From positions 1 through 13,321 of the forward strand of contig JAGLDO010000027.1 of NCBI GenBank assembly GCA_023145555.1: 13,321 nt of DNA, written 5' to 3'. Position 1 is the stretch's first letter. Each line of letters starts with the position of its first letter. The notes under the pieces were generated by a model. That model made no database searches and was not told the origin of the DNA. It worked only from the letters and a program-made list of their open reading frames with translations. A program made the translations under genes and the position numbers. The DNA comes from Bacteroidales bacterium (lineage in GTDB: Bacteria; Bacteroidota; Bacteroidia; Bacteroidales; B39-G9). Below, piece after piece: positions 6,891 to 13,321 of this stretch.

Positions 6891-8006
6891 ATGCAAGTTA
6901 TATTTTACACCATAGCTGCTATATATTTTATCTTAATTTTGCTGTTATATATCGGCTGGATAAAAAACGAAACTTTTTTTATTGATAAAAATCAAAACAA
7001 AAATGATCTTTTTGTATCAATAATAATAGCAGTTAGAAATGAAGAAAATAGTATCTCAGCAATTATTGATGATATTACGGAACAAACATATAACAATTTC
7101 GAACTAATTATTATCGATGACCATTCAAAAGATTCTACTATAAAAATTATTGAAGCACTTAGCAAAAAAAATCCTCCAATAAAATTATTAAAACTCACTA
7201 ACAATGTCTCAGGCAAGAAGTCGGCATTGGCAAAAGGCATAGAAAATGCACAAGGCAAATTAATAATAACAACAGATGCCGATTGCCGAATGAATAAAAA
7301 CTGGTTAACAACAATTGTTTCATTTTACAAGCAACACCTCCCAAAAATGATTGTCTCTCCGGTTATTTTTGAAGATGAAAAAAATATTTTTGAAAAAATG
7401 CAATCATTAGAATTTTTTAGTTTAATTGGTTCGGGTGCCGGTGCTATAAATATTAATCACGCAATAATGTGCAATGGTGCAAACCTGGCTTTTGAAAAAA
7501 ATATTTTTCTTGAGTTTAACAATGCATTAAATAATAATTTCTCCTCTGGCGATGATGTTTTTCTATTGCTGAAAACAAAAAAGAAGTACAATAAAAAAAT
7601 TCTCTTCCTTAAATCACTAGATGCAACAGTATATACAAAAGCTTCACCAAGTTTTAAACATTTTATTAATCAACGTAAACGCTGGACATCGAAAAGTCGG
7701 GCTTATTATGATTTTGATATCTTATTTGTTGCTATCATTGTTTTTTTAACTAATTTCTCACTAATGTTTTCACTTGTTGCAAGCATTTTTAATTTTCAAT
7801 ATTTTTACTGTTTCATTATTATTTTTATAGTAAAATCTTTTATTGATTTTTGCTTTTTACTAAACATTACAAAATTCTTTAATAAAGTTAAATTAATGAA
7901 TCTTTTTATCCCTTTACAATTGTTATATTTTTTTTATATTAGCTTTGTATCAGTAATGGGTAACATCTCAAAATTTGAATGGAAAGAAAGAAAACTAAAA
8001 AAATAA
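6891..8006 (+). CDS. membrane-bound family 2 glycosyltransferase
   Basis: This is a 371-aa GT-A fold glycosyltransferase. It transfers a sugar from a nucleotide-sugar donor at the inner face of the cytoplasmic membrane; the acceptor is unknown. A membrane segment at residues 3-23 precedes the catalytic domain: IAVRNEE 46-52, IIDDHSKDS 74-82, DxD-type TDADC 128-132 (metal/UDP binding), CNGANLAF 194-201, acceptor-side GDD 220-222, and QRKRW 261-265, the QxxRW motif of processive or membrane GT2 enzymes. Three C-terminal membrane helices lie at about 277-298, 304-325 and 337-356. This layout matches bacterial GT2 enzymes related to ceramide or cellulose-type synthases. The last 28 bp overlap the following permease gene in another frame, so the two are probably co-transcribed and translationally coupled. 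The ATG at 6891 immediately precedes the first membrane helix; no SD is visible. Confidence 0.88.
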   Translation: MQVIFYTIAAIYFILILLLYIGWIKNETFFIDKNQNKNDLFVSIIIAVRNEENSISAIIDDITEQTYNNFELIIIDDHSKDSTIKIIEALSKKNPPIKLLKLTNNVSGKKSALAKGIENAQGKLIITTDADCRMNKNWLTTIVSFYKQHLPKMIVSPVIFEDEKNIFEKMQSLEFFSLIGSGAGAININHAIMCNGANLAFEKNIFLEFNNALNNNFSSGDDVFLLLKTKKKYNKKILFLKSLDATVYTKASPSFKHFINQRKRWTSKSRAYYDFDILFVAIIVFLTNFSLMFSLVASIFNFQYFYCFIIIFIVKSFIDFCFLLNITKFFNKVKLMNLFIPLQLLYFFYISFVSVMGNISKFEWKERKLKK

Positions 8007-9205
8007 ATAAGAGCAGTTCAATTGAATTAATTATCCTTAAAAAATTCATAAGAAACAAACTTGCATTAATAAGTTTCGCAGTAATAGTTATTGCTATACT
8101 AATTGCAATACTTGGTTATTTAATTACTCCTGATAAAACACCTTTCTGTAATGAACAATTTTTAGAACTAACAACAAAAAAACCCGGGTTTAAAGTAAAA
8201 ATGCTACTTGTTAAAAAAAATGAGAAAGTAAAAAAACCCAATTTGTTAACAAAAATACTTTGGGGTGAACAAAACCAATATTATCAAATCCCTATCAATA
8301 GTTTTGAATTTGAAAACAATATTATATCTGTTGAGGAATATAATGATGTTAAAGGTGATGTTAAAATTATAAAAAACATTAATCTGGCAGATGCTTTGTT
8401 TTCATTGTCACTAACAAAACCTGTATCATATAATAATAATGAAATAACTTTTTATGATATTGACAATAACAAACATGTTGAGACAATAGAAAAGCTTAAA
8501 AAAGAAATACTTTTAAATAATATAAAAGAAAGTAAATTTATTTTAGGAACCGACAGATTTGGGCGAGACTTGCTAAGCAGACTATTGTTAGGGACAAGAG
8601 TTTCAATTTCGGTAGGTTTTATTTCCATTTTAATTTCATTAATAATTGGCATTACTCTTGGCGCAATTGCAGGATATTACAGAGGATTTGTTGATGATGT
8701 AATAATGTGGATAATTAATGTAATTTGGTCTATTCCAACCTTATTACTTGTGATAGCAATAACAATGGCACTGGGCAAAGGTTTTTGGCAGATATTTATT
8801 GCAGTAGGTCTTACAATGTGGGTTGAAGTAGCAAGAGTTGTTCGCGGTCAGGTTATGAGCCTAAAAGAAAAAGAATTTATTGAAGCAGGGAAAGCTTTAG
8901 GTTATAGTAATTCCAGAATTATAAGAAAGCATATTATTCCAAATGTTTTAAGTCCTGTTATTGTTATTTCTGCTGCAAATTTTGCTTCTGCAATATTAAT
9001 TGAAGCAGGATTGAGTTTCTTAGGAATCGGCGTTCAACCACCTGTTCCTTCATGGGGAACTATGATAAAAGAACATTATGGGTATATAATAGTTGATTTG
9101 GCTTATTTGGCAATAATCCCCGGTCTTGCAATAATGTTATTGGTTTTAGCATTTACCATAGTCGGGAACAGCTTGCGCGATGTTTTAGATGCAAGACAGG
9201 TATAA
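7979..9205 (+). CDS. ABC transporter permease, DppC/OppC (peptide/nickel) type, with long periplasmic insert
   Basis: This is a 408-aa inner-membrane permease subunit of the binding-protein-dependent ABC importer superfamily. Residues 20-50 match the OppC N-terminal region (KKFIRNKLAL then TM1). The transport core begins at FILGTDRFGRDLLSRLLLG 187-205, followed by TM segments at about 207-232, 241-263, 268-286, 325-348 and 372-396. The EAA loop that docks on the ATPase is present (EAGKALGYSNSRIIRKHIIP 302-321), as is FLGIGVQPPVPSWG 347-360. E. coli DppC is about 300 aa. The excess here is a periplasmic segment of roughly 135 residues (51-187) between TM1 and TM2, rich in Lys/Asn and without a recognised domain. 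The start overlaps the glycosyltransferase by 28 bp. No DppB, ATPase or binding-protein gene is in the window, so partners must be elsewhere. The substrate is unknown; peptide is the family default. Confidence 0.88.
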   Translation: MERKKTKKINKSSSIELIILKKFIRNKLALISFAVIVIAILIAILGYLITPDKTPFCNEQFLELTTKKPGFKVKMLLVKKNEKVKKPNLLTKILWGEQNQYYQIPINSFEFENNIISVEEYNDVKGDVKIIKNINLADALFSLSLTKPVSYNNNEITFYDIDNNKHVETIEKLKKEILLNNIKESKFILGTDRFGRDLLSRLLLGTRVSISVGFISILISLIIGITLGAIAGYYRGFVDDVIMWIINVIWSIPTLLLVIAITMALGKGFWQIFIAVGLTMWVEVARVVRGQVMSLKEKEFIEAGKALGYSNSRIIRKHIIPNVLSPVIVISAANFASAILIEAGLSFLGIGVQPPVPSWGTMIKEHYGYIIVDLAYLAIIPGLAIMLLVLAFTIVGNSLRDVLDARQV

Positions 9206-9270
9206 TCAAGTATAAAGTTTAGAGTTTCGTGTTAAAATTTCCAGTTCAAATTATTGATTATTCAATATTA

Positions 9271-9429
9271 ATTAGTGTTTGCACGAAAACGCCCATATTG
9301 TCATTTCGACTAAAAGGAGAAATCTCATAACATAGTGTATATAAGTTAAATGAGATTTCTCCTCCGCCAGCTGGCGGATCGAAATGACATCGCAACTAAA
9401 ATTTTACGGGTTTTCGTGCCGGCACTAAT
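9271..9429. repeat. nested 159-bp inverted-repeat element between convergent genes
   Basis: The outer arms are 20 bp at 9271-9290 and 9410-9429, matching at 17 of 20 positions (GCACGAAAAC/GTTTTCGTGC perfect). The middle arms are TGTCATTTCGA 9299-9309 with TCGAAATGACA 9379-9389, both perfect. The inner arms are AGGAGAAATCTCAT 9315-9328 with ATGAGATTTCTCCT 9350-9363, a perfect 14 bp. The right side also carries a perfect 14-bp palindrome CCGCCAGCTGGCGG at 9364-9377 where the left has only five bases. The whole could fold into a cruciform or a long hairpin. GTCATTTCGA...GAGAAATCTC units are of a kind I recall as dispersed in Bacteroidetes. The right outer arm contains the recQ stop codon (9425-9427). 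It encodes no protein, so it is either a MITE/REP-like element or a bidirectional transcript end. Confidence 0.75.
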
Positions 9430-11611
9430 TACCTAATTCAGAAATAAACTTAATTCTCATAAGTCTAATTTCTTCTTCAGAATATTCATCTTCGCCAAGA
9501 ACATCTATAGCTTCTTGAACAGACTCGGATTGTGCTTCTTCTTTAAAATAATCAAAAACTTCATCCTGATGTTCATCATCAAGAACTTCATCAATATAAT
9601 AATCAATATTTATTTTAGTGCCTGAATTAACAATAGCTTCAATTTCTTGAAGAAGGTCAGGCATATCTAATCGTTTTGCGTCAGCAATATCTTCGAGCGA
9701 CATTTTTCTGTCAATATTTTGAATAATAAAGACTTTTAAACCTGATTTGTTAACCGCAGATTTAACAATCATATCCTGAGGTCGTTCAATATCATTCTCC
9801 TCAACGTGTTTTCTTATTAATGCAACAAACTCTTTACCATAACGAGTTGCTTTCCCCATACCAACTCCGTTAATATGTTGCATTTCTTCAAGAGAAATGG
9901 GATAATTAATCGCCATATCTTCAAGAGATGGATCTTGAAAAATAACAAAAGGCGGTAAATCAATTCTTTTTGATATTGATTTTCTTAAATCTTTAAGCAT
10001 TGAGAATAATACGGGATCAACAGCACTTGTTCCCCCACGAGAGCTTTGTAAATCAGCTTCAACATCCTCATAATCGTGATCTTTAGACAACATAAACGAA
10101 AATGGTTTTTTTATATACTCTTTCCCCTTTTCATTTACCGATAATAATCCGTAACTCTCAATATCTTTATCTATTAAATTTGTGATTAATGCCTGTCTTA
10201 TAACTGTATTCCAAAATTTCTCATCATTTTCTTTTCCTATGCCAAAAACATCACTCTTGTGATGTTTATATAATTTAATTGAAGATGTTAATTTTCCTGC
10301 AATAATATTTGAAATGTGATCGGCTTTAAAATTTCCTGTTAAAGAGAGAATTGTTCTTAAAACAACTACTATATAATCTTTGCCTTCAAATTGTTCTTTA
10401 GGATGAATACAATTATCACAATTCCCGCAATTTTCTTTATTATAATCTTCTCCAAAATAATGCAATAACTGTTTTCTTCGACAGAGAGAAGATTCTGCAT
10501 AAGAAACAGTTTCAAAAAGCAACTGGCGACCAATTTCTTGTTCTGCAATTGGCTTTCCTTGCATAAATTTCTCAAGTTTTTGAATATCTTTATAGCTATA
10601 AAAAGTAATACACTGACCTTCTCCACCATCTCTTCCGGCACGACCTGTTTCCTGATAATATCCTTCAAGGCTTTTTGGTATGTCATAATGAATTACAAAA
10701 CGCACATCAGGTTTATCAATTCCCATACCAAAAGCTATTGTTGCAACTATAACATCAATATCTTCCATTAAGAACTGATCTTGAGTTTTTGACCTTGTTG
10801 CAGAATCCATTCCTGCATGGTAGGCTAATGCATTTATTCCATTAATTTGTAACAGTTCGGCTAACTCTTCAACTTTTTTTCTGCTTAAACAATAAATAAT
10901 TCCTGATTTCCCTTGATTAGCTTTTATAAATTTAATAATCTCTTTAGAAGCATTTTTCTTTGGCCTTAATTCATAATATAAATTATCTCTATTGAAAGAA
11001 GATTTAAAGATTTCACCATCAAGAATATCTAAATTTTTTTGTATATCGTGCTGAACCTTAGGTGTTGCTGTTGCTGTTAATGCAACAATGGGGGCTCTTC
11101 CAATTTGGTTAACTATAGGTCTAATTCTTCGGTATTCAGGACGAAAATCGTGTCCCCATTCAGAGATGCAATGAGCTTCGTCAATTGCATAAAACGAAAT
11201 ATGTATCTTTTTCAAAAAATTAACATTATCTTCTTTTGTTAATGATTCGGGAGCAACATATAATAGTTTAGTTTGTCCTCTAAGCACATCATCTCTCACT
11301 CTCTGAATTTCTGCTTTATTTAAAGAAGAATTTAAAAAATGAGCAATGCTGTCATTTTTGAAATGACTTCGCATTGCGTCAACCTGATTCTTCATTAAAG
11401 CAATTAAAGGTGATATTACGATAGCAGTTCCTTCTTTCATTACTGCCGGCAACTGGTAACATAAAGACTTGCCTCCACCGGTTGGCATTAAAACAAATGT
11501 ATCATTATTTGATAGCACGCTTTTTATTACGTTCTCCTGATTCCCCTTAAAACTACTAAACCCAAAAAATTCTTTTAAATATTTCAGGATTGTTTTCTCC
11601 TCAATTTCCAT
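9425..11611 (-). CDS. recQ: ATP-dependent DNA helicase RecQ
   Basis: This is a 728-aa 3'-to-5' superfamily 2 DNA helicase acting in recombination and replication-fork repair. Visible elements are: motif 0 Gln25 in FKGNQ; motif I TGGGKS 44-49; motif II DEAH 144-147; the RecQ aromatic-rich loop following it (CISEWGHDFRPEY 148-160); motif III TATAT 179-183; motif V region ATIAFGMGIDKPD 290-302; and motif VI QETGRAGRDG 320-329. The zinc-binding RQC region has Cys377, Cys395, Cys398 and Cys401, followed by a winged helix to about 510. An HRDC domain lies at about 533-603 (INGVGMGKATRYG 580-592). The protein is about 120 aa longer than E. coli RecQ (about 610 aa). The extra tail (606-728) starts with a helix-turn-helix-like part (MSLEDIADAKRLDMPDLL) and ends very acidic; such tails occur on phylum RecQ proteins. 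It diverges from kpsF across 151 bp, and its stop codon lies inside the downstream inverted repeat. Confidence 0.96.
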   Translation of the reverse strand: MEIEEKTILKYLKEFFGFSSFKGNQENVIKSVLSNNDTFVLMPTGGGKSLCYQLPAVMKEGTAIVISPLIALMKNQVDAMRSHFKNDSIAHFLNSSLNKAEIQRVRDDVLRGQTKLLYVAPESLTKEDNVNFLKKIHISFYAIDEAHCISEWGHDFRPEYRRIRPIVNQIGRAPIVALTATATPKVQHDIQKNLDILDGEIFKSSFNRDNLYYELRPKKNASKEIIKFIKANQGKSGIIYCLSRKKVEELAELLQINGINALAYHAGMDSATRSKTQDQFLMEDIDVIVATIAFGMGIDKPDVRFVIHYDIPKSLEGYYQETGRAGRDGGEGQCITFYSYKDIQKLEKFMQGKPIAEQEIGRQLLFETVSYAESSLCRRKQLLHYFGEDYNKENCGNCDNCIHPKEQFEGKDYIVVVLRTILSLTGNFKADHISNIIAGKLTSSIKLYKHHKSDVFGIGKENDEKFWNTVIRQALITNLIDKDIESYGLLSVNEKGKEYIKKPFSFMLSKDHDYEDVEADLQSSRGGTSAVDPVLFSMLKDLRKSISKRIDLPPFVIFQDPSLEDMAINYPISLEEMQHINGVGMGKATRYGKEFVALIRKHVEENDIERPQDMIVKSAVNKSGLKVFIIQNIDRKMSLEDIADAKRLDMPDLLQEIEAIVNSGTKINIDYYIDEVLDDEHQDEVFDYFKEEAQSESVQEAIDVLGEDEYSEEEIRLMRIKFISELGN

Positions 11612-11684
11612 TTATTATCAATTTCTTCAATTCTTTTATTAAAATACGAAACTGCTCAATTATTGTTTCATTTTTCAATTATCT

Positions 11685-11705
11685 AAGTTAAAAAAATATT
11701 AACTT
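11685..11705. promoter_or_regulatory. operator-like inverted repeat in recQ/kpsF divergent region
   Basis: AAGTTAA (11685-11691) and TTAACTT (11699-11705) form a perfect 7-bp inverted repeat with a 7-nt spacer, in the 151-bp divergent gap. The 14-bp centre-to-centre spacing could suit a dimeric regulator, but the composition is almost all A/T, so chance is a real alternative. Confidence 0.2.
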
Positions 11706-11735
11706 TATTGCAATGTTTTTTTAAAAAAAATTATA

Positions 11736-11743
11736 TTACTTTG
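11736..11743 (+). promoter_or_regulatory. candidate -7 element for kpsF
   Basis: TTACTTTG differs from TAnnTTTG at one position and lies 19 bp before the kpsF ATG, giving a short leader like that of mpl. No TTTG sits at the ideal -33 distance; the nearest TTG (11708-11710) is 25 nt upstream, which is too far. It is a weak call. Confidence 0.3.
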
Positions 11744-11762
11744 TAAAAAAAAATAAATCTTC

Positions 11763-12728
11763 ATGAATTTAACTAAAATTAAAGAAGTTGCTATAAATAC
11801 TATCAAGCATGAAGCGAAATCTATTATCAATTTAACAAAGCTTATTGACGATGATTTTGCAAAAAGTGTTGAACTAATATACGAAAGTAAAGGGCGAGTT
11901 ATTGTAACCGGGATAGGAAAAAGTGCAAATATTGCTTCAAAAATTGTTGCAACTCTAAATTCAACCGGTACTCCTGCAATATTTATGCATGCTGCTGATG
12001 CTATTCATGGAGATTTAGGTATAATTCAAAAAGATGATGTTGTTGTTTGTATTTCAAAAAGTGGAAACACATCTGAAATAAAAGTTTTGGTTCCTCTAAT
12101 TAAAAATTTTGGAAACAAAGTAATTGCTATTGTTTCAAAACAAGATTCTTTTTTAGCAAAACACGCTGATTATGTTTTGAAATCTACAATTGAAAAGGAA
12201 GCATGTCCAAATAATTTAGCTCCTACATCAAGCACAACTGCTCAACTTGTTATTGGTGATGCCTTATCGGTTTGTTTATTAGAATATAGAGGATTTTCTT
12301 CAACTGATTTTGCAAAATATCATCCCGGTGGTGCTTTAGGCAAAAAATTATATATGAGACTAAACGATTTATATATCAACAATGAAGTACCTAAAGTTTT
12401 TGAAAACGACAAAATAGATAAAATAATAATAGAAATATCGTCAAAATTTTTGGGTGCATCTGCTGTGCTCAATAATAAAAACGAATTAACAGGTATTGTT
12501 ACTGATGGTGACCTAAGAAGAATGTTGATTGAGAATAAAGATATTAAAAATCTTACTGCTAAAGATATTATGAGTCCTTCTCCTAAAACTATTGACAAAA
12601 ATGAGCTTGCAATTAATGCATTTAATATAATGGAAGAAAATAATATTACTCAAATAATTATTACCGACAACAACAAATATGTTGGTATGGTTCATTTGCA
12701 TGATATTTTAAAGGAAGGTATTGTTTAA
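11763..12728 (+). CDS. kpsF: D-arabinose-5-phosphate isomerase (KpsF/GutQ/KdsD family)
   Basis: This is a 321-aa cytoplasmic aldose-ketose isomerase that converts D-ribulose-5-phosphate to D-arabinose-5-phosphate, the first committed precursor of Kdo for lipopolysaccharide. The N-terminal SIS domain has GIGKSANIA 50-58, the active-site stretch HAADAIHGDLG 76-86 (His82 in the family HGDLG motif), the sugar-phosphate loop SKSGNTSE 98-105, PTSSTTAQLVIGDAL 154-168 and FAKYHPGGALGK 183-194. Two CBS domains follow at about 205-258 and 266-319 (VTDGDLRR 246-253; MVHLHDIL 309-316), giving the full-length architecture of KdsD-type enzymes. A second A5P isomerase role (capsule or sugar-alcohol linked) cannot be distinguished from sequence. 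It diverges from recQ and converges with the ubiA-like gene. No Kdo pathway partner is adjacent. Confidence 0.94.
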   Translation: MNLTKIKEVAINTIKHEAKSIINLTKLIDDDFAKSVELIYESKGRVIVTGIGKSANIASKIVATLNSTGTPAIFMHAADAIHGDLGIIQKDDVVVCISKSGNTSEIKVLVPLIKNFGNKVIAIVSKQDSFLAKHADYVLKSTIEKEACPNNLAPTSSTTAQLVIGDALSVCLLEYRGFSSTDFAKYHPGGALGKKLYMRLNDLYINNEVPKVFENDKIDKIIIEISSKFLGASAVLNNKNELTGIVTDGDLRRMLIENKDIKNLTAKDIMSPSPKTIDKNELAINAFNIMEENNITQIIITDNNKYVGMVHLHDILKEGIV

Positions 12729-13072
12729 AAGAATGCAACAAATCAGTACATTAAAGTGTGCTAAAGTTAAGAGTGCATAAAATTTTTAAAGCGGGATAAT
12801 AAGAAAATAAGCGAAGCTATTTGACGTATACCTTATAAAATAATTAAAAATATGAGTTTTTTAGTAAAAAATTAAAATTAAGAAATAAAAAAAATCCCGC
12901 CGGCTGAGCAAAATTAAAATAAGATAAAGTGAAACAATTTTTTGCATAGAAATAATTACTGATTTGAATTGGGTTAATTATGACAAGCAGCCAATAAAAA
13001 TTTTGCTATTTTTATTTCATTTAGTAAGAAGCTAAAACTCAAGGCATTTTAGGCATTTCGAACTTAAGTCAC
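12729..13072. other. 344-bp non-coding interval between convergent kpsF and ubiA, bounded by imperfect inverted repeats
   Basis: No credible ORF is present. Just inside the left end, 12751-12783 carries an imperfect 15-bp tandem unit (AAGTGTGCTAAAGTT, AAGAGTGCATAAAAT). Its reverse-complement relative occupies 13076-13046 at the ubiA end (about 24 of 33 aligned columns match). Inside, GCGGGAT (12791-12797) and ATCCCGC (12894-12900) form a second inverted pair about 100 nt apart, the only GC-rich patches. An A/T hairpin AATAAAAAT/ATTTTTATT lies at 12993-13001/13008-13016. No good intrinsic terminator is seen for either gene. The interval may be a decayed repeat element or hold a structured RNA. 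Confidence 0.4.
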
Positions 13073-13321
13073 TTAATAGTTACAAAACAAACTTAATATA
13101 GTAAAACTTGCAAAGATTATGCTTGCTATGCCGTTAGTTGTAGCAAATGCTATATTTACCTTGCTTAAGTCATTAGGCTTAACTATTAAATGCTGATACC
13201 ATAAAAGACCTATAAATGTTATTGCTCCTATCCAGTAACAAAACCCAAAATCAGCATAATAGCCTGCATATAAAACTATTAACGAAGAAAAAACATGTAC
13301 TATTGCCGACAAAATTAATGC
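13073..13321 (-). CDS. UbiA-family aromatic prenyltransferase, C-terminal part (5' end outside window)
   Basis: The last 82 codons of a minus-strand gene are present. The frame stays open to the window edge (ALIL precedes the SAIVHVF segment), so the TTG at 13312 is internal and not the start. The C-terminal hallmark of UbiA-like polyprenyltransferases is clear: YWIGAITFIGLLWYQHLIV then KPNDLSKVNIAFATTNG, corresponding to the family pattern YEHxLVRPxDLSxVNxAFFxxNG, followed by a last membrane helix. The enzyme is an integral membrane protein that attaches a polyprenyl chain to an aromatic acid. Because this phylum uses menaquinone and not ubiquinone, the likely role is a menaquinone-pathway step (for example the MqnP-like enzyme of the futalosine route), but that is inference. 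The Asp-rich catalytic loops lie outside the window, so the substrate cannot be judged. Confidence 0.85.
   Translation of the reverse strand, partial: ALILSAIVHVFSSLIVLYAGYYADFGFCYWIGAITFIGLLWYQHLIVKPNDLSKVNIAFATTNGIASIIFASFTILSLFCNY

Noticed and set aside
10538..10771. Plus-strand ORF of 77 aa and nested minus-strand ORF within recQ
   Set aside because: Both lie inside the conserved helicase and RQC domains, which are unambiguous in the recQ frame.
1..13321. Defence island, prophage, CRISPR, tRNA or rRNA genes
   Set aside because: No repeat-spacer array, integrase, transposase, tRNA cloverleaf or rRNA segment was seen. The recQ gene is a standard housekeeping helicase, not part of a defence cluster here.

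Overview
The window is AT-rich. Its intergenic DNA is A/T-heavy, starts lack clear Shine-Dalgarno sequences, and at least one gene (mpl) has a good match to the Bacteroidetes -33 TTTG / -7 TAnnTTTG promoter. The protein types also fit a Bacteroidetes chromosome, probably Bacteroidales/Marinilabiliales-like: the Mpl variant, TonB proteins with a long acidic linker, a secreted TPR protein ending in a GCADMSKAGELG-type tail, a RecQ with a C-terminal extension, and KpsF. The genus assignment is inference. The content is mostly conserved chromosomal genes. I see no phage, integrase, transposase, CRISPR or toxin-antitoxin genes.

Layout: (1) 213-3204, plus strand: mpl (peptidoglycan recycling ligase), then two tandem tonB paralogues that align without gaps over 226 residues. 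The first has a one-base frameshift that cuts off its last beta strand. A strong terminator follows at 3232-3262. (2) 3365-4558, plus strand: the GTPase hflX. It converges on (3) 4678-6657, minus strand: an exported TPR-repeat protein of 659 aa. (4) 6891-9205, plus strand: a membrane GT2 glycosyltransferase whose 3' end overlaps a DppC/OppC-type ABC permease gene by 28 bp. It converges on (5) 9425-11611, minus strand: the helicase recQ. (6) 11763-12728, plus strand: kpsF (arabinose-5-phosphate isomerase), divergent from recQ and convergent with (7) 13073-13321, minus strand: the C-terminal end of a UbiA-type prenyltransferase that runs off the window.

The genes do not form one pathway. Envelope biology is the loose common theme: murein recycling (mpl), energy transduction to the outer membrane (tonB pair), glycan synthesis (GT2), Kdo precursor supply (kpsF), peptide-type import (permease), a secreted TPR protein, and quinone or lipid prenylation (ubiA-like).

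The most interesting signals are outside the coding regions. All three convergent gene junctions (hflX/TPR, permease/recQ, kpsF/ubiA) carry inverted-repeat structures. The clearest is a nested 159-bp inverted repeat at 9271-9429 whose outer arm contains the recQ stop codon. A hairpin also fills most of the mpl-tonB gap. I found no convincing new multi-gene system. The observations most worth checking are the tonB frameshift, the repeat elements at gene ends, and the glycosyltransferase-permease overlap.
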